64,000 nt of DNA from Herbaspirillum sp. alder98 (lineage in GTDB: Bacteria > Pseudomonadota > Gammaproteobacteria > Burkholderiales > Burkholderiaceae_D): positions 434,001 to 498,000 of the forward strand of contig NZ_JAIUCY010000004.1 of the NCBI RefSeq assembly GCF_020179755.1, written 5' to 3'. The notes under the pieces are model-generated. The model had not been told where the DNA came from. It searched no databases and saw only the letters and a list, made by a program, of their open reading frames with translations. The first letter of the stretch is position 1, and each line of letters starts with the position of its first letter. Made by a program: the position numbers and the translations under genes. Below, piece by piece: positions 1-9,282 of the stretch.

Positions 1-393
1 GTCGTTCTTCTTGTCTTCGTCCACCCCCAGCTGATGCTTGAGATAACGCAGCACGCGCAGGTTGTTCAGCGGATGGATCTCACAGGCGATATCCAGCGCC
101 AGGGCGCGGATGCGCGCACGCTGGAGCGCATCGCCCGGCAGCAGCGATGGCATCGGAAAGCGTTCGTCCAGGTATTCGAGTATCGCCAGCGACTGCGTCA
201 GGTGCCGGCCGCCCTGCGCCAGTACCGGCACCAGCGAATGCGGATTGAGGGCGGCGAAATCGGGCAGGAACTGTTCGCCGCCCTGGTTCAGCAGATGCAC
301 CGGGATGGTGTCGAAAACCTGCCCTTTCAGGTTGAGCGCAATACGCACGCGGTACGATGCCGAACTGCGGAAATAGCTGTACAGGGTTGTCAT
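1..393 (-). CDS. maiA: Maleylacetoacetate isomerase (zeta-class GST), 3' end cut by window
   Basis: Only the first 131 codons are present; the gene runs off the left edge (family length is about 210-215 residues). The start is the ATG at 391-393. The translation begins MTTLYSYFRSSASYRVRIAL, whose SSxSxRVRIAL stretch is the glutathione-binding signature of zeta-class glutathione transferases. It is the N-terminal thioredoxin-fold domain plus the beginning of the helical domain. The enzyme isomerises maleylacetoacetate to fumarylacetoacetate in the cytoplasm. It lies 44 bases downstream of fahA on the same strand, closing the homogentisate pathway. The family and context are clear; the missing C-terminus cannot be assessed. 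Confidence 0.93.
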   Translation of the reverse strand, partial: MTTLYSYFRSSASYRVRIALNLKGQVFDTIPVHLLNQGGEQFLPDFAALNPHSLVPVLAQGGRHLTQSLAILEYLDERFPMPSLLPGDALQRARIRALALDIACEIHPLNNLRVLRYLKHQLGVDEDKKND

Positions 394-437
394 CCTCGTC
401 CTTGCGTGGGGCCAGTGTGGTGGCAGTGTAAGTGATG

Positions 438-1775
438 TCAGCCCGGCGTGCGCGCCGGCAGCACGGTTCCTGCCACTTCACCGAAACCGATGCGCGGCAA
501 ACCGGCACGCTGCGCCACGGCGCGCATGACGATGGTGTCGCCGTCCTCGATGAAGATGCGCTCCTGGCCGTTGGCAAGCTTGACCGCCTGCTTGCCGCCG
601 TGACTCAGTTCCAGCAGCGACCCGGCTTCGTCCGGCTGGGGACCGGACAAGGTCCCCGACCCGAAGAGATCGCCCGGTCGCAGATTGCAGCCATTGACCG
701 TATGGTGCGCCACCAGCTGCGCCACGCTCCAGTATGAATCGCGGAAATTGGACAGCGACAGACGCTGCGCCGGCTGCCCTGCTTCGCGCATGGCGGCAGT
801 CTGGATCAGCACCTCCAGTTGCAGGTCGATGGCGCCATGGTCGCGCAATGCGGGGCTATCGAGATAGGCCAGCGGCTGCGGGTCTTCGGCGGCGCGGGTC
901 CAGCCGCTGCGGTATGGCGCCAACGCCTCGAGCGTGACCACCCAGGGCGAGATGGTCGAGGCGAAACTCTTCGACAGGAACGGCCCCAGCGGTTGATATT
1001 CCCAGGCCTGGATGTCGCGGGCCGACCAATCGTTCAAGAGACACAGGCCGAAGACGCGCTGCTCGGCCTGCGCCATCGGCACCGCCTCGCCCAGCGCATT
1101 CTCGCCACCGATGAAGATGCCCACTTCCAGCTCGTAGTCGAGCCGCTTGCAGGGCCCGAACGAGGGCGTCTCGGCGTCCGGCGCGCGGGTCTGGCCCAGT
1201 GGCCGGCGCAACTGCTGGCCCGACACCGCAATCGACGATGCGCGGCCGTGATAGCCGATCGGCACCCATTTGTAATTGGGCAGCAATGGATTGTCCGGGC
1301 GAAACAGCTTGCCGATGCTGGTGGCGTGATGGATCGAGGTATAGAAATCGGTGTAGTCGCCGATCACGGCCGGCAAGCCATGCTCGGCCTGCGTCTGCGG
1401 CACCAGACACGTCGCCAGTTCAGCCTGATGCGACGAAGCGCTGCGCAGCACGCGCGACAGGGCCAGGCGCAACGCCGACCAGGCCGGGGCATCCAGCGCC
1501 ATCAAGCCATTCAGTGAATTGCCTTCGGCGGCCACCTGGGCGGCGTGGCGCGTGAGCTCATCGAAGCCCGAGAAGACGCCTGCGGCCTGTGCCGCATGCA
1601 GATCGAGGATGGCGTCGCCGATGGCCACGCCGACGCGCCACGGCGCATCGCTGCCGGCGCGTCGGAATACGCCATACGGCAGGTTCTGGATCGGGAATGG
1701 GTGGTCCTGGCCATTGGCGCTGTCGACCCAGCTGCGCAGCGAGATGTCGTGGGTTTCGTTCAATGCGATGCTCAT
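438..1775 (-). CDS. fahA: Fumarylacetoacetase
   Basis: This 445-residue protein hydrolyses fumarylacetoacetate to fumarate and acetoacetate, the last step of tyrosine catabolism. The N-terminal SH3-like domain precedes the FAH fold. The segment [19 protein letters not shown] holds the catalytic His region, and [12 protein letters not shown] and [11 protein letters not shown] are classic family motifs. The reading frame stays open upstream to 1991, but that extension is non-homologous and overlaps hmgA. The ATG at 1773-1775 ([10 protein letters not shown]) gives the normal family length and overlaps the hmgA stop as ATGA, which implies translational coupling. Confidence 0.96.
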   Translation of the reverse strand: MSIALNETHDISLRSWVDSANGQDHPFPIQNLPYGVFRRAGSDAPWRVGVAIGDAILDLHAAQAAGVFSGFDELTRHAAQVAAEGNSLNGLMALDAPAWSALRLALSRVLRSASSHQAELATCLVPQTQAEHGLPAVIGDYTDFYTSIHHATSIGKLFRPDNPLLPNYKWVPIGYHGRASSIAVSGQQLRRPLGQTRAPDAETPSFGPCKRLDYELEVGIFIGGENALGEAVPMAQAEQRVFGLCLLNDWSARDIQAWEYQPLGPFLSKSFASTISPWVVTLEALAPYRSGWTRAAEDPQPLAYLDSPALRDHGAIDLQLEVLIQTAAMREAGQPAQRLSLSNFRDSYWSVAQLVAHHTVNGCNLRPGDLFGSGTLSGPQPDEAGSLLELSHGGKQAVKLANGQERIFIEDGDTIVMRAVAQRAGLPRIGFGEVAGTVLPARTPG

Positions 1776-3073
1776 GCTTGCTCCGGAGTGAAGTTCTTCT
1801 TGATGCCGGCCCAGCACTGCTGGTAATCGCGTTGCAGCGTAGGCGATTCCAGCGCGTGGCGGGTGGGACGGATGATGTGTCGGGTCTCGAACATGAAGGC
1901 CATCGTGTGATCGACCTTGACGGGCTGGCTGGTGTCGGCGCGGCTGGCCTTGTCGAACGTCGCCGCATCGGGACCATGTCCGCTCATGCAATTATGCAGG
2001 CTGCCGCCGCCAGGCACGAAACCGCCGGCCTTGGCGTCGTATTCGCCGGTGATCAGGCCCATGTATTCGCTGGCCACGTTGCGGTGGAACCAGGGCGGAC
2101 GGAAGGTGTGCTCGGCCGCCAGCCAGCGCGGCGGGAAGATCACGAAATCGATCGTGTCCACGCCCGGCGTGTCGCTGGGCGACTGCAAGACCAGGAAGAT
2201 CGATGGATCGGGGTGGTCATAGCTGATCGAACCGATGGTGTTGAAATGCCGCAGGTCGTATTTGTAGGGGGCATAGTTGCCGTGCCAGGCCACCACGTCC
2301 AGCGGCGAATGACCGATGCTGGCTTGCCACAACTGGCCGCAGAACTTGGCCACCAGGCGCAGGTCACCTTCGCGATCCTCGTAGCGGGCCTGCGGGGTGA
2401 GGAAGTCGCGTGGATTGGCCAGGCCGTTGGAGCCCAGCGGGCCCAGGTCGGGCAGGCGCAGCAAGGCACCGAAGTTCTCGCAGATATAGCCGCTGGCCTG
2501 GCCGTCCGGCAAGCGCACCTGAAACCGGATGCCGCGCGGGATCACGGCGATCTCCTGCGGCTCGATCTCGATCAGTCCCAGTTCGGTGAACAGCTGCAGG
2601 CGCCCTGCCTGCGGCACGATCAGCAGTTCGCCATCGGCGCTGTAGAAGAAGCGATCGGTCATCGAACTGTTGGCCGCATACAGGTGGATGGCACAGCCGC
2701 TCTGCGATTCCGGCGAGCCGTTGCCGGCCATGGTCACCAGCGAGTCGACGAAGTCGGTGGGCGCGGATGGCATCGGCAGCGGGTCCCAGCGCAATTGGCT
2801 GGGGGGTGTCGGCACGTCGTCGAAGCGGGCCACCAGACGGCCATTGTCGATCTGCGCGAATTCACCATGCATCGCCGCCGGGCGGATGCGGTACAGCCAT
2901 GAACGCCGGTTGTGACTGCGCGGCGCGGTGAAGGCCGTGCCGGAAATCTGCTCTGCATACAAGCCGTAAGGCGCGCGTTGCGGCGAGTTCTGGTGCGCAG
3001 GCAACGCGCCCGGCAGCGCTTCGGTCGCGAATTCGTTACCGAAGCCGGACAGATAGGCGGTGGATGGATTCAT
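1772..3073 (-). CDS. hmgA: Homogentisate 1,2-dioxygenase
   Basis: This 433-residue non-haem Fe(II) dioxygenase opens homogentisate to maleylacetoacetate. The start [19 protein letters not shown] matches the conserved N-terminus of the family ([17 protein letters not shown]). Iron ligands are recognisable: His and Glu six residues apart in [11 protein letters not shown], and a second His in MSGHGPD. The open frame extends to 3331, but the extra N-terminal residues are antisense to the transporter gene and are not credible. It is the second gene of the operon, 17 bases after the transporter stop, and its stop overlaps the fahA start. Confidence 0.97.
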   Translation of the reverse strand: MNPSTAYLSGFGNEFATEALPGALPAHQNSPQRAPYGLYAEQISGTAFTAPRSHNRRSWLYRIRPAAMHGEFAQIDNGRLVARFDDVPTPPSQLRWDPLPMPSAPTDFVDSLVTMAGNGSPESQSGCAIHLYAANSSMTDRFFYSADGELLIVPQAGRLQLFTELGLIEIEPQEIAVIPRGIRFQVRLPDGQASGYICENFGALLRLPDLGPLGSNGLANPRDFLTPQARYEDREGDLRLVAKFCGQLWQASIGHSPLDVVAWHGNYAPYKYDLRHFNTIGSISYDHPDPSIFLVLQSPSDTPGVDTIDFVIFPPRWLAAEHTFRPPWFHRNVASEYMGLITGEYDAKAGGFVPGGGSLHNCMSGHGPDAATFDKASRADTSQPVKVDHTMAFMFETRHIIRPTRHALESPTLQRDYQQCWAGIKKNFTPEQA

Positions 3074-3090
3074 GGCAAGTCCCTTCTCTA

Positions 3091-4419
3091 TCAACGTATG
3101 CGGTGCAGACGCGCCACCGTCAGGGCCGAAATCAGCGCCGGCACGGCGGCGGCGATGAACAGCGACGAATTGCTCCATTGCATGGCGATCAACTGGCCGC
3201 CGATCACCGGCCCCACCACCGAACCGATGCGACCGATGCCGAGCGCCCAGCCGATGCCGGTGGAGCGCAAGGTGGTCGGGTAATACGTGCCGGCCAGCGC
3301 ATTGACCGCCGGCTGCCCGCCCACCACGCAAAAGCCGGCCACCACCACCGCGATGAACAGCAGCACCGGCACCGCCGCCACCTTGCCGATCAGGGCGATG
3401 GCCACGCAGGCCGTCACGAAGCAGGTCCCCAGCACGATCGTGAACCCGTGGCGATTGATGAACCAGCCCAGGGTCAGCGTGCCGATCACGCCGCCCACCT
3501 GCAGCGAGGTGCCGATCAGCACCGCCATGCTGGTGGAATAGCCGGCGTCATGAATCAACGTCGGCAACCAGTTCGACAGGAAATACAGGTTGATCAGGTT
3601 CATGAAACTGATCAGCCACAACAGCAGCGTGATACCGGCGCGGCCATCACGAAACAGCTCGGCCACCGGCATGCCATTGGCCTTGGCGTCCTTGACCTCG
3701 ATGCGGGTGTCGGGGCCGATCACAATGCTCGGGTCGAGCTTGCGCAGCCAATGCGCCACCTTGGAGCGGGCGCGCTTGCGCAACACCAGGAACTGGATCG
3801 ATTCGGGCAGCCACACCAGCATCGCCAAGCCCAGCACCAGGGGCACCGCGCCACCGACCCAGAACACCGCATGCCAGCCATAGGCCGGGATCAGCGCGGC
3901 GCTGACGAAGCCACCGGCAGCGGCGCCCACGGTGAAGCCGCACGACACCAGCATCATGCGGGTCACGCGCGAGGATGAGGGGCTGAATTCGCCTACCAGC
4001 GCCATGGCGTTGGGCATGATGCTGCCCAGGCCGAAACCGGTGATGAAGCGCAGCACCAGCAGTTGATCGATGCTGGTGACCATGGGCGTGACCAGCATGC
4101 ACAGCGCGAAGAACAGCGTGGACACGATCAGCACCGGGCGCCGGCCATAACGGTCGCCAACCGGCGTCAGCACCAGCGAACCCAGCAGCATGCCGAACAG
4201 GCCCGCGCCGAACACCGGCCCCAGGCTGGCGCGGCTGACGCCCCAGTCGCTGATGATGGCCGGCGCCACGTAACCCATGGCCTGGACATCGAAGCCGTCG
4301 ATGATCAGGCACAGGCCGCACAGCAGCAGCAAACCGAATTGAAACGCGCCAAGGCGCCCTTGCTCCACTACCTGGTCGACATTGACCACCGGCATGGCGC
4401 CGCTTGCCTGCTGACTCAT
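3091..4419 (-). CDS. MFS transporter, aromatic acid:H+ symporter type
   Basis: A 442-residue, 12-helix major facilitator of the AAHS group (PcaK/MhpT-like). The first helix carries the family's DGFD motif within [17 protein letters not shown], and the loop 2-3 signature is GDRYGRRP. The start ATG at 4417-4419 (MSQQASG) is preceded by AGGAG at a good distance; a longer frame to 4518 lacks this. It is the first gene of the operon leading into hmgA. It therefore probably imports homogentisate, a hydroxyphenylacetate or a related aromatic acid across the inner membrane. The substrate is inferred from context only. Confidence 0.85.
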   Translation of the reverse strand: MSQQASGAMPVVNVDQVVEQGRLGAFQFGLLLLCGLCLIIDGFDVQAMGYVAPAIISDWGVSRASLGPVFGAGLFGMLLGSLVLTPVGDRYGRRPVLIVSTLFFALCMLVTPMVTSIDQLLVLRFITGFGLGSIMPNAMALVGEFSPSSSRVTRMMLVSCGFTVGAAAGGFVSAALIPAYGWHAVFWVGGAVPLVLGLAMLVWLPESIQFLVLRKRARSKVAHWLRKLDPSIVIGPDTRIEVKDAKANGMPVAELFRDGRAGITLLLWLISFMNLINLYFLSNWLPTLIHDAGYSTSMAVLIGTSLQVGGVIGTLTLGWFINRHGFTIVLGTCFVTACVAIALIGKVAAVPVLLFIAVVVAGFCVVGGQPAVNALAGTYYPTTLRSTGIGWALGIGRIGSVVGPVIGGQLIAMQWSNSSLFIAAAVPALISALTVARLHRIR

Positions 4420-4615
4420 TGTTGATGCTCCTCTTGTCTCTGTCTTGTTGTGATCTGGCATGGAGCGGCCGGGGTTGGCGGTCTCCGTGTCGTCGATTGC
4501 ATGGCGCAGCAGCAACAATGGACGCTGCCGACGCCAGCTTGCTTATGATTGTTTTGTTGGCGTTGACAACTGTAATGCAAGCGACTTTCTTTTACGATAT
4601 AAATACAAAAATGTG

Positions 4616-4634
4616 ATTCATTGATTTGATGAAT
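4616..4634. promoter_or_regulatory. Inverted repeat just upstream of the LysR start, candidate autoregulatory site
   Basis: ATTCAT and ATGAAT arms of 6 bases are separated by 7 bases and end one base before the LysR start codon at 4636. The 216-base gap between the transporter and LysR starts is AT-rich and must hold both divergent promoters. LysR-type proteins usually bind dyads in such gaps. Assignment as the operator is inference. Confidence 0.4.
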
Positions 4635-4635
4635 A

Positions 4636-5544
4636 ATGATAGAACCTCGCGACATCGACCTCAACCTGCTCGTCGTTTTTCAGGAAGTCTTCCAGGAACG
4701 CCAGATCTCATCGGTGGCGCGCCGGCTCGGCCTGTCGCAACCGGCTGTGAGCAATGCGCTGGCGCGCCTGCGGCGCAGCTTTGGCGATGAATTGTTCGTG
4801 CGCACCGCGCTGGGCATGCAGCCCACGCCGCTGGCCGAGCAACTGGCCGAACCAGTGGCCACTGCGCTGCAGCATGTCACCCGCGCGCTGAACCGCCAGG
4901 AGCGTTTCTCGCCCCAGCACAGCGAGCGCCACTTCACCATTGCCATGACCGATGTCGGCGAGGTCTACTTCATGCCGACGCTGGTGGAAGCCTGCGGACG
5001 CACCGCGCCGGGCATTCGCATCAGCACCGTGCGTGCCAGCAGCATCGACCTCAAGAACGAGATGGAGGCCGGCCGGGTCGACCTGGCCATCGGCGCGTTC
5101 GACAATGTGTCCGGCGCGCTGTACCAGCGGCGACTGTTTCGCCAGCACTATGTGAGCATGTTCCGCATCGGCCATCCACTGGATGGGCGCGAAGAAATCA
5201 GCCTCAAGGATTTCCTGGCGGCGGGCCACCTGATGGTGTCGTCGCTGGAAAGCCCCTATGACCGCATCAACCAGAACCTGGAAAAAGCAGGCGTGTTGCC
5301 ACATGTGCGTTTTCGGGTGCCCCATTTCACCGCGGTGCCGTATATTGTCAGCAGCACCGATCTGGTGGTCACCGTGCCGCGCAAGCTGGCCGAGAGCGCT
5401 GCCGGCCCCTTTGGCCTGCGCTATGTCAAACCGCCGTTGCGATTGCCCTCGCTGCAGACCAATGTATTCTGGCATCGCCGTTACAATCAGGACGAAGGCA
5501 ACCAGTGGTTGCGCGGATTCATTGCCGGCCATTTCGCCGAATGA
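4636..5544 (+). CDS. LysR-family regulator divergent to the homogentisate operon
   Basis: A 302-residue LysR-type regulator with an N-terminal winged helix-turn-helix (residues about 7-66; SSVARRLGLSQPAVSNALARL) and a periplasmic-binding-like effector domain. The N-terminal style (IDLNLLVVFQEVFQERQISSVA) is of the NodD/PcpR/LinR branch that often senses aromatics. It is transcribed away from the MFS-hmgA-fahA-maiA operon across an AT-rich gap, so it is most likely its regulator. No strong ribosome binding site precedes the ATG. The effector is not evident from sequence. Confidence 0.88.
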   Translation: MIEPRDIDLNLLVVFQEVFQERQISSVARRLGLSQPAVSNALARLRRSFGDELFVRTALGMQPTPLAEQLAEPVATALQHVTRALNRQERFSPQHSERHFTIAMTDVGEVYFMPTLVEACGRTAPGIRISTVRASSIDLKNEMEAGRVDLAIGAFDNVSGALYQRRLFRQHYVSMFRIGHPLDGREEISLKDFLAAGHLMVSSLESPYDRINQNLEKAGVLPHVRFRVPHFTAVPYIVSSTDLVVTVPRKLAESAAGPFGLRYVKPPLRLPSLQTNVFWHRRYNQDEGNQWLRGFIAGHFAE

Positions 5545-5574
5545 ACCAGCGCCCCCGCACAGGGAGAACAGGAC

Positions 5575-6411
5575 ATGAAGAATTACCGTGACTACACCCA
5601 GGACGAACTCGACCGCCAGTACAACGTGCGACTGGGCATCACCGACTTCCAGGATTTCTTCGACCGTTTTGCGGCCGCCGGCCAGGCCGCGCGCGCCGCG
5701 CATCCGCACCTGGCCGACGTCGCCTACGGCGAGCATCCGCTACAGACCTGGGACTTCTTTCCGGCCGCCAACAATGGCCGGCCGCTGCTGGTCTTCATCC
5801 ATGGCGGCTACTGGCGCTCACTGGACAAGCACCAGTTCAGTCATCTGGCGCTGCCCTACCTGGCGGCCAACATCAATGTCGCGCTGATCAATTACCGGCT
5901 GGCGCCCGAAGTCAGGATGGGCTCGATCGCAGCCGATTGCGGCTTCGCCCTGCGTCAGTTATGCAGCAAGGCCGCCGCATTGGGATTCGATCCGCAGGCG
6001 GTGTGGCTGATGGGCCATTCGGCCGGCGCCCACCTGGCCACCCTGATCGCCGCGCTGGGGGCAGCACCGGTGCGCGGCGTATGCGGCATCAGCGGCCTGT
6101 ACGACCTGGAACCGGTGCGATTAAGTTATCTCAATGAAATACTGCACCTGTCGCCGGGCGACGCCGCCCAGGCCAGCCCGCTGCTGCGGCCCTTGCCCAT
6201 CGGCATGGATGCGCTGCTCTGCGTGGGTGGTCGCGAATCGGATGAATTCCGTCGCCAGCAAGACAGTTATGCCGCCTGCCTGCGTCAGTCCGCGCACGCG
6301 GTGCAGATCGTGGCCGCACCCGAGGCGCACCACCTGAGCATCATCGACGTCGCCGCCGCCCCGAACAGCACGCTCACGCTCGCGATGCTGGACTTGATCA
6401 ACGGCAAGTAG
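5575..6411 (+). CDS. Alpha/beta hydrolase, arylformamidase/BD-FAE-like
   Basis: A 278-residue cytoplasmic alpha/beta hydrolase. The oxyanion-hole motif HGGYW lies near residue 80, the nucleophile elbow is GHSAGAH near residue 148, and the candidate catalytic His is in the C-terminal APEAHHLSII. The HGGYW/GHSAG combination is typical of the eukaryote-type kynurenine formamidase and related esterases. It follows the LysR gene by 30 bases with a GGGAGAACAGG leader, so it may be co-transcribed. Whether it deformylates kynurenine or cleaves another ester cannot be told from sequence. Confidence 0.75.
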   Translation: MKNYRDYTQDELDRQYNVRLGITDFQDFFDRFAAAGQAARAAHPHLADVAYGEHPLQTWDFFPAANNGRPLLVFIHGGYWRSLDKHQFSHLALPYLAANINVALINYRLAPEVRMGSIAADCGFALRQLCSKAAALGFDPQAVWLMGHSAGAHLATLIAALGAAPVRGVCGISGLYDLEPVRLSYLNEILHLSPGDAAQASPLLRPLPIGMDALLCVGGRESDEFRRQQDSYAACLRQSAHAVQIVAAPEAHHLSIIDVAAAPNSTLTLAMLDLINGK

Positions 6412-6426
6412 GCGCTGCCGCCAAAA

Positions 6427-6445
6427 ACAAATACCAATCATTATC
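6427..6445 (+). promoter_or_regulatory. Candidate Fur box
   Basis: The right half AATCATTATC (6436-6445) matches the corresponding half of the canonical 19-base Fur box exactly. The left half is poor, about 13 of 19 overall. It lies about 80 bases upstream of the reductase start at 6527, consistent with iron-repressed expression. Confidence 0.55.
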
Positions 6446-6526
6446 ATTTGGCGTCACTTATAATGACGACGCCCCGTGCTGCCTGCTCGGGCGCGCCTTT
6501 CATTGCCCCAGCACAACGCCAACAGC

Positions 6527-9112
6527 ATGTTCAAGAATATCTGGTTCCAAATCCACTGGTTCATCGGCATTACCGCCGGCACCATCCTGATGACCATTGG
6601 CGTTTCGGGCGCCATCATTTCATTTCGTGAAGAGATCGTCGATCTGCTCAATCCCGGCGTGATGCAGGTCGCCGTGCGCCAACAGGCAGCGCTGACGCCA
6701 CAGCAGTTGCTGGAAGCGATCCGGCGCGTCGAACCCGAACGCCGGGTGACGACGCTGTCGATCACGGCGGCCCCAGGGGCCGCCGCTCGCGTGGTGTTCG
6801 CCCCACCGCCCGGCCAGCGCCGTGGCGAGTTGCGCTATGCCGATCCTTATACCGGGGTGCTGTCGGGGCCGTTGACGGGGCATGAATTCTTCGAATTCGC
6901 CGAGCGCTTCCACCGCTGGCTGCTGCTGCCGACCGAGATCGGCAAGATCGTGCTGGGCACGCTGGCGCTGGCATTGCTCACGCTGGCGCTGTCGGGCCTG
7001 TACCTGCGCTGGCCGCGCCGCGCCTTGTCATTGCAAGCCTGGCTGAAGCTGGATTTTCGCCTGAGCGGCCGCTCGCTGTTATGGAACCTGCATTCGGTGA
7101 TCGGCACCTGGGCGCTGGTGATGTACGTGATCTTCTCGGTCACCGGCGCCTACTGGGCGCTGGACTGGTTCAAGCAAGGCCTCAACACCCTGGCCGGCGA
7201 GAACCGCAGCCAGTCCGCGCCACGCGCCAATGCCCGTGGCAACGGCCCGCATGCAGAGCCAGCCGGCAATGGCCCGCTTGACGTCACGCTGGCCTGGAAC
7301 ACCTTCATCGCCGCCGAACCCGACTTCACCAACGCCCAGTTGCGCCTGCCCGAAAAATCCAGCCAGCCGGTGCAATTCATCTACCTCGGCCCGCAGGCGC
7401 CGCATGAACGCGCGCGCAGCCGCATGACGGTGTTGCCGCGGACGGGTGAAGTGCGCCTGCTCGAACGCTACGAAGACAAGAGCTTCGGCGGCCAGGCCAT
7501 CGCCGCGATCTACCCGCTGCACATGGGGACCTATTTCGGCTTGCCAGGGCGCATCATCATGACCATCGCCAGCGTGATGATGCCGCTGTTCGGCATCACC
7601 GGCTGGATGCTGTACCTGGATCGCCGGCGCAAGAAGAAAGCCTTGCGCGCCGAACGTGAACGCCTGCAACAGGAAACCGTCACCGCCCCGGCCGCCCATG
7701 TGGGCGCGACTGCGCCCACCGCCAGCGCCTGCCTGGTGGCCTACGCCTCGCAAGCCGGCCAGGCCGAGCGCGTGGCGCTGAAGACGGCGGCATTGCTGCG
7801 CCAGTCCGGCGTCGACGTCACGCTGCAATCGCTGGCGCGACTGACACCCGAGAAATTGCGACATCACCGGCGCATCCTGTTCATCGTCAGCACCTTCGGC
7901 GAGGGCGACGCGCCCGACACCGCACGCGCCTTCGAGCGCCGCCTGCGCATGGCCGCCGGGCAGTCGCTGGCCGATGTCGAGTACGCATTGCTGGCGCTGG
8001 GCGACAGCCACTACGAGAAGTTCTGCGGCTTCGGCCACACCCTCGATCACTGGCTGCAGAACACCGGCGCCACGGCGCTGTTCCCGATGATCGAAGTCGA
8101 CCGCATGCAGGCAGGCGCATTGCAGCAATGGGAGCAATTGCTGGCCGACCACCAGTTGATCAGCGCCACCGCCACGCCGGTCGACGCCGTGGCCGAACAC
8201 CGCCAGTGGCACGCATGGACACTGACGCATCGGCGCCAGCTCAATGCGGGCAGCCAGGGCGCCGGCCTGTTCCACCTCGAATTGCGCAGCACCGTGCAGC
8301 AGCACTGGGCGCCGGGCGCACTGGCCGAAATCATGCCGCGTCATGCGCCTGACCGCATCGCGCTGTTGTTGCAGCGCCTGCAACTGGACGGCGACAGCAT
8401 GGTCACCCTCAACGCCGGGCCGAGCACCTTGCGCGACGCGCTGGCCGGCAGCGCACTGCCGGCATCAGGCACGTCCGCCAGCGCCCAGGCACTGGCCGAT
8501 GCCCTGCAGCCGCTGGCGCCACGCACCTACTCGGTCGCCTCCATCGCGCAGGACGGCGCGTTGCATCTGCTGGTGCGCCAGGCGCGCCATGACGATGGCC
8601 TGGGCCTGGCTTCGGGCTGGCTCAGCGAATATGCCGCCATCGGCGAAACGTTACAGGTACGGCTGGTCGACAACGCCAACTTCGCCCCGGCCGCTGTCAC
8701 CGCACCCGCCATCTTCATCGGCAACGGCTCGGGCCTGGCCGGCTTGCGCGGTCATCTGCGCTCGCGGGTGGCCGCCGGCGCCAAGCGCAACTGGCTGCTG
8801 TTTGGCGAACGCAATCGAACCCATGACTTCCTGTATCGCGACGAACTCGAAGGCTGGCTGGCCGAGGGCAGCCTGGCGCGCCTCGACCTGGCATTCTCGC
8901 GCGACCAGGCCCAGCGCCTGTACGTGCAGGACCGGCTGCGCGAAGCGGCCGAGATGGTGCGTGAATGGATCGACGACGGCGCCGTGATCTTCGTCTGCGG
9001 CAGTCTGCACGGCATGGCTGCCGGCGTCGACGATGCGCTGGTCGGGATCGTCGGCCAGGATGTGGTCGACGACCTGATCGCGCAGCATCGTTATCGACGC
9101 GACGTGTATTGA
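6527..9112 (+). CDS. PepSY-type membrane ferric reductase fused to flavodoxin and FAD/NADPH modules
   Basis: An 861-residue inner-membrane protein. The N-terminal part (residues 1-390) is a PepSY-associated transmembrane unit with about four helices. Histidines in QIHWFIG, FAERFHRWLLLP, LLWNLHSVIG and IYPLHMGTYF resemble the haem-ligand pattern of FoxB-type reductases. Residues about 400-545 form a flavodoxin domain (AYASQAGQAERVA, VSTFGEGDAPD). Residues about 550-861 form a sulfite-reductase-like FAD/NADPH module with RTYS near 665 and the nucleotide loop IFIGNGSGLAGLRGHL near 728. The layout suggests electron flow from NADPH through FAD and FMN to membrane haem, then to periplasmic ferric siderophore. 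The start is the second in-frame ATG (MFKNIWFQIHW); a 17-residue upstream extension is possible. The preceding Fur-like box supports an iron-uptake role. Confidence 0.85.
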   Translation: MFKNIWFQIHWFIGITAGTILMTIGVSGAIISFREEIVDLLNPGVMQVAVRQQAALTPQQLLEAIRRVEPERRVTTLSITAAPGAAARVVFAPPPGQRRGELRYADPYTGVLSGPLTGHEFFEFAERFHRWLLLPTEIGKIVLGTLALALLTLALSGLYLRWPRRALSLQAWLKLDFRLSGRSLLWNLHSVIGTWALVMYVIFSVTGAYWALDWFKQGLNTLAGENRSQSAPRANARGNGPHAEPAGNGPLDVTLAWNTFIAAEPDFTNAQLRLPEKSSQPVQFIYLGPQAPHERARSRMTVLPRTGEVRLLERYEDKSFGGQAIAAIYPLHMGTYFGLPGRIIMTIASVMMPLFGITGWMLYLDRRRKKKALRAERERLQQETVTAPAAHVGATAPTASACLVAYASQAGQAERVALKTAALLRQSGVDVTLQSLARLTPEKLRHHRRILFIVSTFGEGDAPDTARAFERRLRMAAGQSLADVEYALLALGDSHYEKFCGFGHTLDHWLQNTGATALFPMIEVDRMQAGALQQWEQLLADHQLISATATPVDAVAEHRQWHAWTLTHRRQLNAGSQGAGLFHLELRSTVQQHWAPGALAEIMPRHAPDRIALLLQRLQLDGDSMVTLNAGPSTLRDALAGSALPASGTSASAQALADALQPLAPRTYSVASIAQDGALHLLVRQARHDDGLGLASGWLSEYAAIGETLQVRLVDNANFAPAAVTAPAIFIGNGSGLAGLRGHLRSRVAAGAKRNWLLFGERNRTHDFLYRDELEGWLAEGSLARLDLAFSRDQAQRLYVQDRLREAAEMVREWIDDGAVIFVCGSLHGMAAGVDDALVGIVGQDVVDDLIAQHRYRRDVY

Positions 9113-9282
9113 AACGGATTGGCGTGCGGCTGCTGACATCCTGGCAACACCGGCTGTAGGCAGGCCTCGCTTTCCCCTGTAGGAATCTGCCGATTCCGGC
9201 GCAAACCCCTGCCCGCCCTATGGAGCGCGACAGGACGGCGGCCTATACTCGACTCACCCGCTTCGGGCTATTCGAGACCGCC

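Noticed and set aside
1776..1991. Upstream extension of fahA by 72 codons
   Set aside because: It lies wholly within hmgA in another frame, is rich in Arg, His and Pro, and is absent from the family N-terminus.
9113..9282. Gap before the PLD lipoprotein gene searched for an RNA or operator
   Set aside because: No palindrome, terminator or conserved RNA shape stands out. It probably holds only a promoter.
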